A program made the position numbers and the translations under genes. A stretch of DNA of 64,000 nt from Candidatus Pristimantibacillus lignocellulolyticus (GTDB lineage Bacteria; Bacillota; Bacilli; Paenibacillales; Paenibacillaceae), in the NCBI GenBank assembly GCA_023639215.1, contig CP097899.1:3158001-3222000 (forward strand), in the 5' to 3' direction. Shown one piece after another: positions 33,955 through 41,701 of the stretch (positions are counted from its first letter, which is position 1; each line of letters starts with the position of its first letter). The notes below the pieces were generated by a model. That model was not told the DNA's origin. It saw nothing but the letters and a program-made list of their open reading frames with translations, and ran no database searches.

Positions 33955-35406
33955 ATGGCATCAAAAAATTCGACTGAGTCACAGCAGTTGAAACGCGGGC
34001 TCAAGGCTCGTCACCTCACGATGATTGCACTTGGAGGCTCCATTGGTACAGGCTTGTTCCTTGCTAGTGGTAGTGCAATAGCAGAAGCTGGTCCTGGGGG
34101 GGCTCTTCTCGCTTATATAGCGGTGGGAATTATGGTGTACTTCCTGATGACTAGTTTGGGAGAACTCGCAACCTATATGCCAGAATCGGGATCTTTTAGC
34201 ACATATGCGAGCCGCTTTGTGGATCCTTCTTTGGGATTCGCCCTTGGATGGAATTTCTGGTTTAACTGGGCGATTACGATTGCCTCTGAGCTTGCTGCAG
34301 CAACTCTTATTATTAAATATTGGTTTCCTGATAGTCCTTCTTATCTGTGGAGCATCCTGTTCCTTGCCATTATTTTCGGTTTGAATTTACTGTCTGTCAA
34401 AGGATATGGTGAATCGGAATACTGGTTTGCATTGATTAAAATTGCCGTTGTCATTATCTTCTTGATTGTTGGTGTACTTATGATATTTGGTATAATGGGC
34501 GGCTCGAAGCCAACTGGCTTCAGTAATTTTACACTAGACGGTGGACCGTTCCATGGTGGTTTTCTAGCGTTTCTTGGTATCTTTATGGCAGCGGGTTATT
34601 CGTTCCAAGGAACAGAGCTTGTCGGCATTGCAGCCGGTGAAAGTGAGAACCCACGTGAGAACGTACCGAAGGCCATTAAACAAATCTTCTGGCGTATTCT
34701 GCTTTTTTATATTTTTGCAATCTTTGTAATTGGCATGTTGATTCCTTTTACACATCCGAGCTTAATGCAAGCTGGTATTGAGAATATTGCAGTTAGCCCG
34801 TTCACCCTTGTTTTTGAAAAAGCGGGATTCGCCTTCGCGGCTGCTATTATGAATGCCGTCATTTTGACTTCAGTGCTGTCTGCTGGTAACTCGGGGATGT
34901 ATGCATCTACACGTGTACTATGGGGACTTGCCAAAGAGGGCAAAGCACCTAAATTTCTAGAGAAATTAAACAAACGCGGTATCCCTATTAATGCGCTGCT
35001 AGTCACTTGTGCAATCGGGATGCTTGCGTTCCTAGCTTCCTTCTTCGGTGATGGGGTTGTGTATTTATGGCTACTGAATGCTTCTGGCATGTGTGGATTT
35101 ATTACATGGCTTGGAATCGCAATTAGTCATTACCGTTTCCGTAGGGCATTCGTTGCTCAAGGTCGGGATTTAAGTGAACTTCCTTATAAAGCCAAGTGGT
35201 TCCCGTTAGGTCCACTCTTTGCCTTTGCATTATGCATAGTCGTTATTATCGGCCAGAACTTTAAAGCTTTCATTGGAGAAACGATCGATTGGTATGGCGT
35301 AATTGTTTCTTATATCGGTATTCCGTTATTCTTAATTGTATGGCTAGGCTACAAATTTGTGTACAAGACCAAAGTCATTTCTCTCAAAGATTGTAAATTT
35401 GACTAG
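33955..35406 (+). CDS. lysP: Lysine permease (APC family)
   Basis: A proton-coupled amino acid permease of 483 residues with about 12 membrane segments. The amino acid permease signature is near the N terminus: GGSIGTGLFLASGSAIAEAG, then TSLGELATYMPESGSFSTY. EITIASELAAATLIIKYW-like sequence and GTELVGIAAGESENPRENVP (about residue 220) are typical of LysP. Lysine is the expected substrate because a lysine riboswitch precedes it. The start is ATG 33955 after AAGGAGTG. Its G+C content looks higher than that of most neighbours. Confidence 0.93.
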   Translation: MASKNSTESQQLKRGLKARHLTMIALGGSIGTGLFLASGSAIAEAGPGGALLAYIAVGIMVYFLMTSLGELATYMPESGSFSTYASRFVDPSLGFALGWNFWFNWAITIASELAAATLIIKYWFPDSPSYLWSILFLAIIFGLNLLSVKGYGESEYWFALIKIAVVIIFLIVGVLMIFGIMGGSKPTGFSNFTLDGGPFHGGFLAFLGIFMAAGYSFQGTELVGIAAGESENPRENVPKAIKQIFWRILLFYIFAIFVIGMLIPFTHPSLMQAGIENIAVSPFTLVFEKAGFAFAAAIMNAVILTSVLSAGNSGMYASTRVLWGLAKEGKAPKFLEKLNKRGIPINALLVTCAIGMLAFLASFFGDGVVYLWLLNASGMCGFITWLGIAISHYRFRRAFVAQGRDLSELPYKAKWFPLGPLFAFALCIVVIIGQNFKAFIGETIDWYGVIVSYIGIPLFLIVWLGYKFVYKTKVISLKDCKFD

Positions 35407-35425
35407 AATGATGGGACGAACGAGC

Positions 35426-35464
35426 AAAGGTGAATCTTTCTAAAAGAAGGATTCACCTTTTTTT
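35426..35464 (+). terminator. Terminator after lysP
   Basis: AAAGGTGAATC pairs with GATTCACCTTT, extended across TTTCT/AGAAG, with a T-run. Confidence 0.88.
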
Positions 35465-35490
35465 AAGATTTAAGTGTATATCGATGATAA

Positions 35491-35703
35491 TATCAGATAA
35501 TACATAACCTACAAATAACAGTTGTCTGTCCGTTCTCGAGGCCAACTGATAGTCAAGACGAGAAAATACACCAAAATCTGAAGAGGTACAATCATGTTAT
35601 ATATCATTATGAGTTAAATATTGTAAGATCATTAAATTTATGGTATCAAATAAATAAAGAGATTGTTAAACCATCTACATATCGCAAGCACATCAAATGG
35701 TAA
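35491..35703 (+). other. Open frame fragment without start codon, between lysP and FGGY kinase
   Basis: The 345 bases between the two genes hold one frame open for 70 codons up to TAA 35701. It has protein-like segments (PFSRPTDSQDEKIHQNLKRY, VKPSTYRKHIKW) but no ATG, GTG or TTG start with a ribosome-binding site. It may be the tail of a lost gene or chance. Nothing else is visible in this gap apart from the lysP terminator and the kinase's ribosome-binding site. Confidence 0.3.
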
Positions 35704-35751
35704 TAATATGGCACGAGATTTATTTCAAATTCAGAGAGGAGTTTCGCCATC

Positions 35752-37356
35752 ATGGAGCAAACTATTAAACAAGCGATCATCAGGGGAGAAACCTCGCTTG
35801 GCATTGAGTTTGGATCGACACGAATCAAGGTTGTATTAATTGATTGCAATTTTGAAACAATTGGTTCCAGCAGCTATGAGTGGGAAAATCAATTACTTAA
35901 CGGATATTGGACCTATGATCTCAATGAAGTGATTTACGGATTACAAGAAGCTTATCGCCAATTAAAGCAAGAAGTCGAGAGTAACTATGGTGTAACATTA
36001 CAAAAAATCGGATCAATTGGATGTTCTGCCATGATGCAGGGGTATATTGCTCTTGATCAAGCAGGGGAGCTCTTGGTCCCATTCCGCACATGGCGCAATG
36101 CTACAACAGGTGTTGCTGCATCAGAGCTAACAGAGATATTCCAGTTTAAAATTCCAGAGCGTTGGAGCATAGCGCATTTATACCAAGCGATATTGAATGA
36201 TGAAGAGCATGTCGCAAACATAGACTATATTACTACTTTGTCGGGTTACATTCATTGGCTGTTGACTGGAAGCAAGTCTCTTGGTTTAGGAGATGCCTCC
36301 GGTATGTTTCCAATCGATAAATCTGCTCAGCAATATAATGAAGATATGATCAAGCAGTTTACCAAATTAATAGCCGATAAAGGCTATCGGTGGAGCCTTA
36401 AAAATATATTACCTAAAGTTTATGCTTCAGGTGAGAATGCTGGTTATCTCACTGAAGCTGGCGCTCGGGTATTAGACCCATCAGGCAACCTGCAAGCAGG
36501 TATTCCGCTATGTCCTCCAGAAGGCGATGCAGGAACAGGCATGGTCGCTACGAATAGTGTAAAACAGCGTACTGGCAACATTTCCGTAGGTACATCGATT
36601 TTTGCCATGTTTGTATTGGAGGAGGATTTATCCACTATATACCCTGAGATTGATATCGTTACTACACCTGATGGCAGCCCTGTCGGTATGGTTCTTGCTA
36701 ACAACTGCTCCAGCGATATTAATGCATGGCTGAGCTTGTTTCGTGAATTTTATGAAGCAATGGGGCTGAAACCCGATATGAACCAGTTATTCAGCGTCCT
36801 GTTCAATAAAGCGCTGGAAGCAGATGCTGATGGTGGCGGCTTGCTTAGCTACGGCTACTATTCAGGCGAGAACCTTACCGGGATTACAAAGGGGCGTCCG
36901 CTGTTCGTTCGTTCTCCCGAAAGCCGCTTTAATTTGGCAAACTTTATGAGAGTACATCTGTTTGCAGCATTTGCTGCACTGAGGCTTGGGATGGATATTT
37001 TGACACAGAAGGAGAATGTAAAGATTGACCGTATTTTGGCGCATGGTGGATTGTTCAAAACGCCGCTAGTTGCACAAAAAATGTGCGCCGCGGCATTGAA
37101 TGTTCCTGTTTCAGTCATGTCTACGGCTGGTGAGGGAGGAGCATGGGGGATGGCAATTTTGGCATCGTATATGATAAGTAAGGAGCAGCACGAAACATTG
37201 GCCGATTACCTTACCACTAAAGTGTTCAATGATAAAGAAGGGCAAGAGGTTTATCCTAACAGCGAAGATGTGAATGGTTTTTCCTTGTTTATGGAACGAT
37301 ATACGGAAGGACTGGCAATTGAGCAGGCAGCGGTAGATCATTTTGTAGAAAATTAG
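35752..37356 (+). CDS. FGGY-family carbohydrate kinase
   Basis: A sugar kinase of the FGGY family, 534 residues, with the actin-like ATPase fold. LGIEFGSTRIKVVLID (about residue 17) is the first phosphate loop, GCSAMMQGYIALD and PFRTWRNATT belong to the sugar-binding half, GNISVGTSIFAMF (about 282) and LAHGGLFKTPLVAQ (about 428) to the C-terminal half. STAGEGGAWGMAILA is the second ATP-binding block. It resembles xylulokinase or ribulokinase, but no isomerase, epimerase or sugar transporter lies nearby, so the substrate is open. G+C is clearly higher than in flanking genes, suggesting transfer from another lineage. Confidence 0.85.
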   Translation: MEQTIKQAIIRGETSLGIEFGSTRIKVVLIDCNFETIGSSSYEWENQLLNGYWTYDLNEVIYGLQEAYRQLKQEVESNYGVTLQKIGSIGCSAMMQGYIALDQAGELLVPFRTWRNATTGVAASELTEIFQFKIPERWSIAHLYQAILNDEEHVANIDYITTLSGYIHWLLTGSKSLGLGDASGMFPIDKSAQQYNEDMIKQFTKLIADKGYRWSLKNILPKVYASGENAGYLTEAGARVLDPSGNLQAGIPLCPPEGDAGTGMVATNSVKQRTGNISVGTSIFAMFVLEEDLSTIYPEIDIVTTPDGSPVGMVLANNCSSDINAWLSLFREFYEAMGLKPDMNQLFSVLFNKALEADADGGGLLSYGYYSGENLTGITKGRPLFVRSPESRFNLANFMRVHLFAAFAALRLGMDILTQKENVKIDRILAHGGLFKTPLVAQKMCAAALNVPVSVMSTAGEGGAWGMAILASYMISKEQHETLADYLTTKVFNDKEGQEVYPNSEDVNGFSLFMERYTEGLAIEQAAVDHFVEN

Positions 37357-37380
37357 CATTTTAATAGTCATATTCCCGCA

Positions 37381-37423
37381 AAATAAAGGCCCGAACGTAT
37401 TCTACGCTCGGGCCTTTATTTTT
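37381..37423. terminator. Terminator after FGGY kinase
   Basis: AAATAAAGGCCCGA pairs with TCGGGCCTTTATTT, extended by CGT/ACG. It could also end the convergent ydhR-like transcript. Confidence 0.9.
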
Positions 37424-37497
37424 AGAATAGAAAGAGTAGCTAACTAAGGAATAGGACTTCCTAGACAAATTGCGGATATAAGATGTGTTTGTTTTAT

Positions 37498-37803
37498 TTA
37501 CTTTACAAGCCCTCTATTGATTTCAGTAAGTTTGGAATTAATGGCAAAGATTTTTGCATTGATATCTGTTATACCAAAACTAGCTAATCTGCTTGTGTGC
37601 ATAACGTTATATTTTTCAGCTGTTTCTTTTGTTTCGAACAAATAAATGCCACCGGCTTCTTTTCTTTCAGAACTTTCTGTCCAGATTTTCCACATGAATC
37701 CATCTTCTTCGTTAATACTCTTTGCTAAATCAGAAAACGCCTCTGCCATTTCATCACCGAAAGGTCCGTTCATTTTAAAATCCACTTGTAATACATATGA
37801 CAT
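37498..37803 (-). CDS. YdhR-type putative monooxygenase
   Basis: A 101-residue ferredoxin-like dimeric barrel protein of the YdhR monooxygenase family. VLQVDFKMNGPFGDEM, INEEDGFMWKIWTESSERKEAGGIYLF and the C-terminal INAKIFAINSKLTEIN follow the family pattern. The start is ATG 37803 with GGAGAG upstream. An earlier in-frame GTG lies inside that site. It sits five bases after the DsbA-like gene and divergent to a TetR regulator, so the pair is probably a small redox or detoxification operon. No substrate can be assigned. Confidence 0.8.
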   Translation of the reverse strand: MSYVLQVDFKMNGPFGDEMAEAFSDLAKSINEEDGFMWKIWTESSERKEAGGIYLFETKETAEKYNVMHTSRLASFGITDINAKIFAINSKLTEINRGLVK

Positions 37804-37808
37804 AATGG

Positions 37809-38750
37809 TCACTCTCCATTGTTTATAGTAGTAGTTAAATACAATTCCCCTAAAATTTCGTTCACTTGATAACGCTCTTTTGAAAGTTCTTGTTCAATAA
37901 ATGATTTAATATTTAATGGTTCAACATCATACAGTACTTCAATTTCTTTGGAGAAAAGAAGTTTTTCTCTCTCAAGTAAGTTAGAAAGAGAAGGTAGTGG
38001 ATTAGTTTGCAAATCTTCGAGATTTAGAACTTTTTTCAAACCATCAATATAATACTCCAACGGACGGGCACCGACAATTTTTACGCCTTTGTTCTCCGCA
38101 TTGGTCATAATAATGGTTGGGAAGCCTCTGACGCCCAAGCTTCTAACTTGATCAAAATCTTCATTCAACAATTGAAGACCGACCTGTTGTTCAGCTTCCA
38201 TAATAATAGCTTCACCATCAAGACCGAGTTTATTTACGATGTCAATCATAACGGATTTTTCTGAAATATTTTGATTAAATGCGAACAATGCTTCTCTTGA
38301 ACGGCGCAAATATTGTGCTGCTATTGTATCGTTATGATTTTTTTGAATGACCTTAAATACACGAGATGGTGGATAGGAAGATTGCACTGGATTATCAAGC
38401 ATTAGAGTGCCATCAATTGGCATTCTTGAATATTCTCCTACTTCTCTCCAGTGAGGAGCCACGTCAGCTGGTTTATTAATTCCGTTTGCAGGATCAATGG
38501 GCCCTTCATGCCATTTTTCCAGTAAACCACCCATGACCGTATGAAAGTTAAAATACTCACCATACTGCTCTACAAAACGACGAAGAACAGGTTCAAGTGC
38601 CCAGCAATGAGAACAAATAGGATCGGTCACATAATAGAGATTAACCGCTTTTGAGGGTTGATTAAAATCTATTACTTCCATATCTTCATCTCCAGATACT
38701 CCGCATGTACCTGTTTGTAAATCACAAACCATATTATTATTGTTCGACAA
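37809..38750 (-). CDS. DsbA-family thioredoxin-fold protein (YjbH/SpxH- or FrnE-like)
   Basis: A 313-residue protein with a thioredoxin fold. YYVTDPICSHCWALEP (about residues 39-54) holds the CxxC active site, and VRGFPTIIM (about 207) holds the cis-proline. The WALEP context matches the family of YjbH/SpxH, the adaptor that delivers Spx to ClpXP. An oxidoreductase role as in FrnE is equally possible. The start is TTG 38750 with GAGG six bases upstream. An ATG at 38732 has no good site. It is followed by the YdhR-like gene and faces a TetR repressor. Confidence 0.75.
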   Translation of the reverse strand: MSNNNNMVCDLQTGTCGVSGDEDMEVIDFNQPSKAVNLYYVTDPICSHCWALEPVLRRFVEQYGEYFNFHTVMGGLLEKWHEGPIDPANGINKPADVAPHWREVGEYSRMPIDGTLMLDNPVQSSYPPSRVFKVIQKNHNDTIAAQYLRRSREALFAFNQNISEKSVMIDIVNKLGLDGEAIIMEAEQQVGLQLLNEDFDQVRSLGVRGFPTIIMTNAENKGVKIVGARPLEYYIDGLKKVLNLEDLQTNPLPSLSNLLEREKLLFSKEIEVLYDVEPLNIKSFIEQELSKERYQVNEILGELYLTTTINNGE

Positions 38751-38934
38751 TATATTTTCCTCATTTCTATCTCAATTGTGTAACAAAATAGCTTATATTC
38801 CCTTTACTTTTCAATTTATTTGCTTACAATTGAATTTTAAATCATAATACAAATCATCAACACCAATAGTTCAGCGAATTTGTCGTTTATACAACATATT
38901 TAAGAACTTGTTTAAAAAGTAGGAGGTTAACATA

Positions 38935-39495
38935 ATGACCGAATTAAAGACGGACCCCCGAGTTATACGTACCCGCAAATTAATTATGGATTCTTTCATT
39001 GAACTTTCAGGAAAAAAAGAATTTAAGGATATTACTATAAAGGATATAACTACAGAAGCCATGATTAATCGTGCAACTTTTTATTATCATTTTGAAGATA
39101 TATATGACTTATTGGAAAAGGTACTGTCAGAAGTATTGTTAGTTAATTTGAATTATGATTACTATCAAAATGATGAACTAAATGAAGAAGTCTTTGTTAA
39201 TATTTTTGAATCAATCACAAATTTCCAAAAGTCATTGTCTAGTCGCTGTCATAGAGGTTACGAAGATACTATTGCCCGAATTATTAAAGAACAGCTCGAA
39301 ATTATTTTTCATAAAATGTTATTAAAGCAACATAATACCGAAAAGGATGAAGCTCTAAAACTTACAGCTACACTATTGAGTTGGGGAATTTACGGGGCTT
39401 CAGTAGAATGGAAAAGAGATAATCAGAAGACACCTCCGGATGAATTTATCAAATTAGCGATTCCTTATATACGGACCGGAATCGATAGAATATAA
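38935..39495 (+). CDS. TetR-family transcriptional regulator
   Basis: A 186-residue repressor-type protein. The helix-turn-helix lies at about residues 28-55 (ITIKDITTEAMINRATFYYHFEDIYDLL), with the typical FYYHF recognition helix end. The C-terminal half (TLLSWGIYGASVEWKR) matches the TetR_C group seen in regulators of the YxbF/DhaS type. The ribosome-binding site is AGGAGG. It is divergent from the DsbA-like/YdhR-like pair and is the likely regulator of that operon and of itself (inference from arrangement). Confidence 0.88.
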   Translation: MTELKTDPRVIRTRKLIMDSFIELSGKKEFKDITIKDITTEAMINRATFYYHFEDIYDLLEKVLSEVLLVNLNYDYYQNDELNEEVFVNIFESITNFQKSLSSRCHRGYEDTIARIIKEQLEIIFHKMLLKQHNTEKDEALKLTATLLSWGIYGASVEWKRDNQKTPPDEFIKLAIPYIRTGIDRI

Positions 39496-39587
39496 GGGAA
39501 ATGATTTAGTAGGAATAAAATGTCTGTCCGTATGAGAAGCTAACGATAAGCTTTTATACCATACGATGATGGAGGATAATTAACGAT

Positions 39588-39923
39588 ATGAACGAGAATG
39601 GTTCTACAGAAGACATTCGTAAGGTCTATTATGTAAATGTACAATCAAAACAGCTTTACGAACAACCAGACATTGCTGATTACCATCTAGTTATTACAGC
39701 AAATACTAAAGAGTATGATCGAATCATTGAGCAGTTTCTAGAAGTGGATGATAGTGATGAATGGACACTTGAAACGATGTTCTTCCAATTGCGCAATAAT
39801 AGCCCAGACATGAGCATGGTAAATGATGAGCATGATTATCGTCTGAAGCAACTGTATAAGGAATTGTACAAGTTAGGCACTGATGAGACGAGACGGCATA
39901 TTGAACAAATGCGCATATTGTAA
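39588..39923 (+). CDS. Protein of unknown function
   Basis: A 111-residue acidic soluble protein with ribosome-binding site GGAGG, 13 bases before the ATG. It has a short beta-rich start (VYYVNVQSKQLYEQ, YHLVITANTKEYD) followed by helices, ending in DETRRHIEQMRIL. I do not recognise the family. It has no membrane segment. Confidence 0.6.
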   Translation: MNENGSTEDIRKVYYVNVQSKQLYEQPDIADYHLVITANTKEYDRIIEQFLEVDDSDEWTLETMFFQLRNNSPDMSMVNDEHDYRLKQLYKELYKLGTDETRRHIEQMRIL

Positions 39924-40101
39924 TTCAAAAAGTTGGTGAGAGTGTACATAGACGAGCATGTCTAGTTAACTAATATGACGATATTATGAGACATCAATGT
40001 TAATTAATATATCGATTACTTAGTATTGCAGTTGACAATTTTCTATAATTTGTGAGAGATTAAGAATATCATGTTTTCACAACAAAATGGAGGATATCAT
40101 C

Positions 40102-40692
40102 TTGCAAAAATTAGTTTTCTTCGTAGGGGTAGCAGGCACAGGAAAAACAACAGTAGCAAAAATTTTAAGTAAACATCTACCAGCAGCATTTCTTGATCGC
40201 GACACAGTAGGTGGTCGTTTTGTAGAAGCTTTTCTTGCAATGAAAGGTTTTGATATTAATGATCGCGATTCTCAGTTTTATAAAGAGAATCTGCGTGATC
40301 TTGAATATGATACAACAAAAGATATTTGTATCGAAAATTTAGCTGCAGGACAAAACGTTTTTATGATATCACCATTTACAGCAGAACTTCGTAACGAGCA
40401 ATGGATTGAGGATGTTATCGTAGCAGCAGGATTGACCAAAGAGCAAGTAGATGTAAAAGTTATCGTCGTTACGCTTGCTGATATTGAGCTTCAACATCAT
40501 CGGATTGTTGATCGTCAGACAGAACGTGATCGTTGGAAGTTAGATAACTGGAGTGCCTTTGAACAACGAGTTAATTTTGTACCGGAAATTAACTGGAAAA
40601 TTCCACAACAATCGATATTAATATTCGATAACAGTGGAGAATTGACATTAGAAAAACAGCAACAAGTTATTGATTTTGTAATGAATGATTGA
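40102..40692 (+). CDS. P-loop kinase-like protein (AAA/ATPase fold)
   Basis: A 196-residue nucleoside-kinase-like P-loop protein. Walker A is GVAGTGKTT (about residues 8-16), and LDRDTVGGRFVEAFL supplies an Asp-Arg-Asp patch. ISPFTAELRNEQW and VVTLADIELQHHRIVDRQTERD look like a lid and sugar or phosphate site, as in gluconate kinase or predicted adenylyl-kinase relatives. The start is TTG 40102, seven bases after GGAGG. The ATG at 40087 overlaps that site. The substrate is unknown. A terminator follows. Confidence 0.75.
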   Translation: MQKLVFFVGVAGTGKTTVAKILSKHLPAAFLDRDTVGGRFVEAFLAMKGFDINDRDSQFYKENLRDLEYDTTKDICIENLAAGQNVFMISPFTAELRNEQWIEDVIVAAGLTKEQVDVKVIVVTLADIELQHHRIVDRQTERDRWKLDNWSAFEQRVNFVPEINWKIPQQSILIFDNSGELTLEKQQQVIDFVMND

Positions 40693-40726
40693 ATGATACA
40701 CACGACAAAGCTATAGCGCATTTAAT

Positions 40727-40779
40727 ACAGTACCCTTTAGAGTAGACAAGATAAAGTCTATCCTATAGGGTACTGTTTA
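40727..40779 (+). terminator. Terminator after the P-loop kinase
   Basis: ACAGTACCC pairs with GGGTACTGT and GTAGAC with GTCTAT (G-T closing). Confidence 0.75.
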
Positions 40780-40812
40780 TTTCCACCGAACATTTTTGCT
40801 AGGGTACTATTA

Positions 40813-40962
40813 TTACTCTGTAAGTTGTTCCCAGTCGATTTCGATATAGTCGATTTTTACATGGTTACGATCGGATTTGAATTTATTGACCCAGAATGGT
40901 TGATTTGGAAGGTCTTTCGAAGGTTCTGTTAGAAAAAGGGAATCAAAATAACGTTCGATCAA
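40813..40962 (-). CDS. Small open frame or gene fragment after the PNPOx gene
   Basis: A minus-strand frame starting at TTG 40962, which overlaps the stop of the preceding gene as TTGA, codes for 49 residues: it includes YFDSLFLTEPSKDLP, PFWVNKFKSDRNHVK and ends YIEIDWEQLTE. It is open for nine more codons upstream (to TTG 40989). The composition is protein-like. No ribosome-binding site is convincing, and I do not recognise a family, so it may be the tail of a lost gene. Confidence 0.35.
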   Translation of the reverse strand: MIERYFDSLFLTEPSKDLPNQPFWVNKFKSDRNHVKIDYIEIDWEQLTE

Positions 40963-41591
40963 GTGGTCTGATCTTTCATATGCGGACAATATAGATTCAT
41001 AAGTCTGACTGTTTCTTGATCGAGATTTTGATCTCTATCAACTAATTGAGCACTTACTTTTTTTATTTTTTTCTCAGACCAATTTTGTCCAAATTTAAAC
41101 TTGCTCGTCATCTCTTCCACACGGATTTTAACAATGGCAGCAGCAGTTACCTGTTTGGCATATCCTTGATCAGAAGGAACAATTGCTTCATACCCGCCCT
41201 CTGGTTGTAACTTCTCCATAAATACTGTAAATACATCGCATTTTTCTTGAAGATCATGAACGATTTCTGCTTGACCTCTGAATAACACGGATTTGAAAAA
41301 TGCGGTGGCAGGACATGCGTATTTTGGATCATTCATATAAGAAGGGATAATAGAATACTCTTTCGCAACTGAGAAACTGACTTTTGAGTTGTCAGCAAGA
41401 GAGGTCATCTTTTCTCCAATTTTACTTCCATGAAAATAAATATCTCCATTATAGTAGACATAATTAAGCGGAGTAATATTAGGATAACCATCTGCTCCGA
41501 TCGTACCAAGGAATCCAAAAGTCATTTCATCGAGAAAGGCATTGACGTCCTCAATTTTATCTTCAGCTATTGCAAATTCTTTTCTTCTCAT
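40959..41591 (-). CDS. Pyridoxamine 5'-phosphate oxidase-family protein
   Basis: A 210-residue FMN-binding split-barrel protein. FGFLGTIGADGYPNITPLNYVYYNGDI (residues about 25-52) is the usual flavin-binding sheet, and ATAFFKSVLFRGQAEIVHD follows. The start is ATG 41591 with AGAGGTG upstream. It is divergent from a MocR-type regulator, a common pairing in vitamin B6-linked loci, but this family has many substrates, and pyridoxine metabolism is only a suggestion. Confidence 0.83.
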   Translation of the reverse strand: MRRKEFAIAEDKIEDVNAFLDEMTFGFLGTIGADGYPNITPLNYVYYNGDIYFHGSKIGEKMTSLADNSKVSFSVAKEYSIIPSYMNDPKYACPATAFFKSVLFRGQAEIVHDLQEKCDVFTVFMEKLQPEGGYEAIVPSDQGYAKQVTAAAIVKIRVEEMTSKFKFGQNWSEKKIKKVSAQLVDRDQNLDQETVRLMNLYCPHMKDQTT

Positions 41592-41605
41592 GAACAATCA
41601 CCTCT

Positions 41606-41691
41606 ACATTAGTAATGTAATTTATTGTATAAATAAGAGAGACAATTAAAAAGATCCAATTTGTGATTTTTTTAATGTACCACTTTAGTGG
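41606..41691. promoter_or_regulatory. Palindromes in the PNPOx/MocR intergenic region
   Basis: ACATTA-G-TAATGT (41606-41618) lies just upstream of the PNPOx gene, and CCACT-TT-AGTGG (41680-41691) overlaps the ribosome-binding region of the MocR gene. Either could be an operator for the MocR-type regulator. MocR sites are more often direct repeats, so this is tentative. Confidence 0.35.
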
Positions 41692-41701
41692 AGGGATTAC
41701 G

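Noticed and set aside
38773..38835. CAATTGTGTAA and TTACAATTG as a TetR operator
   Set aside because: The arms are unequal and about 50 bases apart, unlike the compact palindromes that TetR proteins bind.
33449..39529. The 16-base match AATAAAATGTCTGTCC at 33449-33464 and 39514-39529
   Set aside because: One A+T-rich 16-mer match in 64 kb is near what chance gives, the flanks do not agree, and no common gene context exists.
39930..40095. Additional gene between the 111-residue protein and the P-loop kinase
   Set aside because: No frame longer than about 20 codons with a start is present on either strand.
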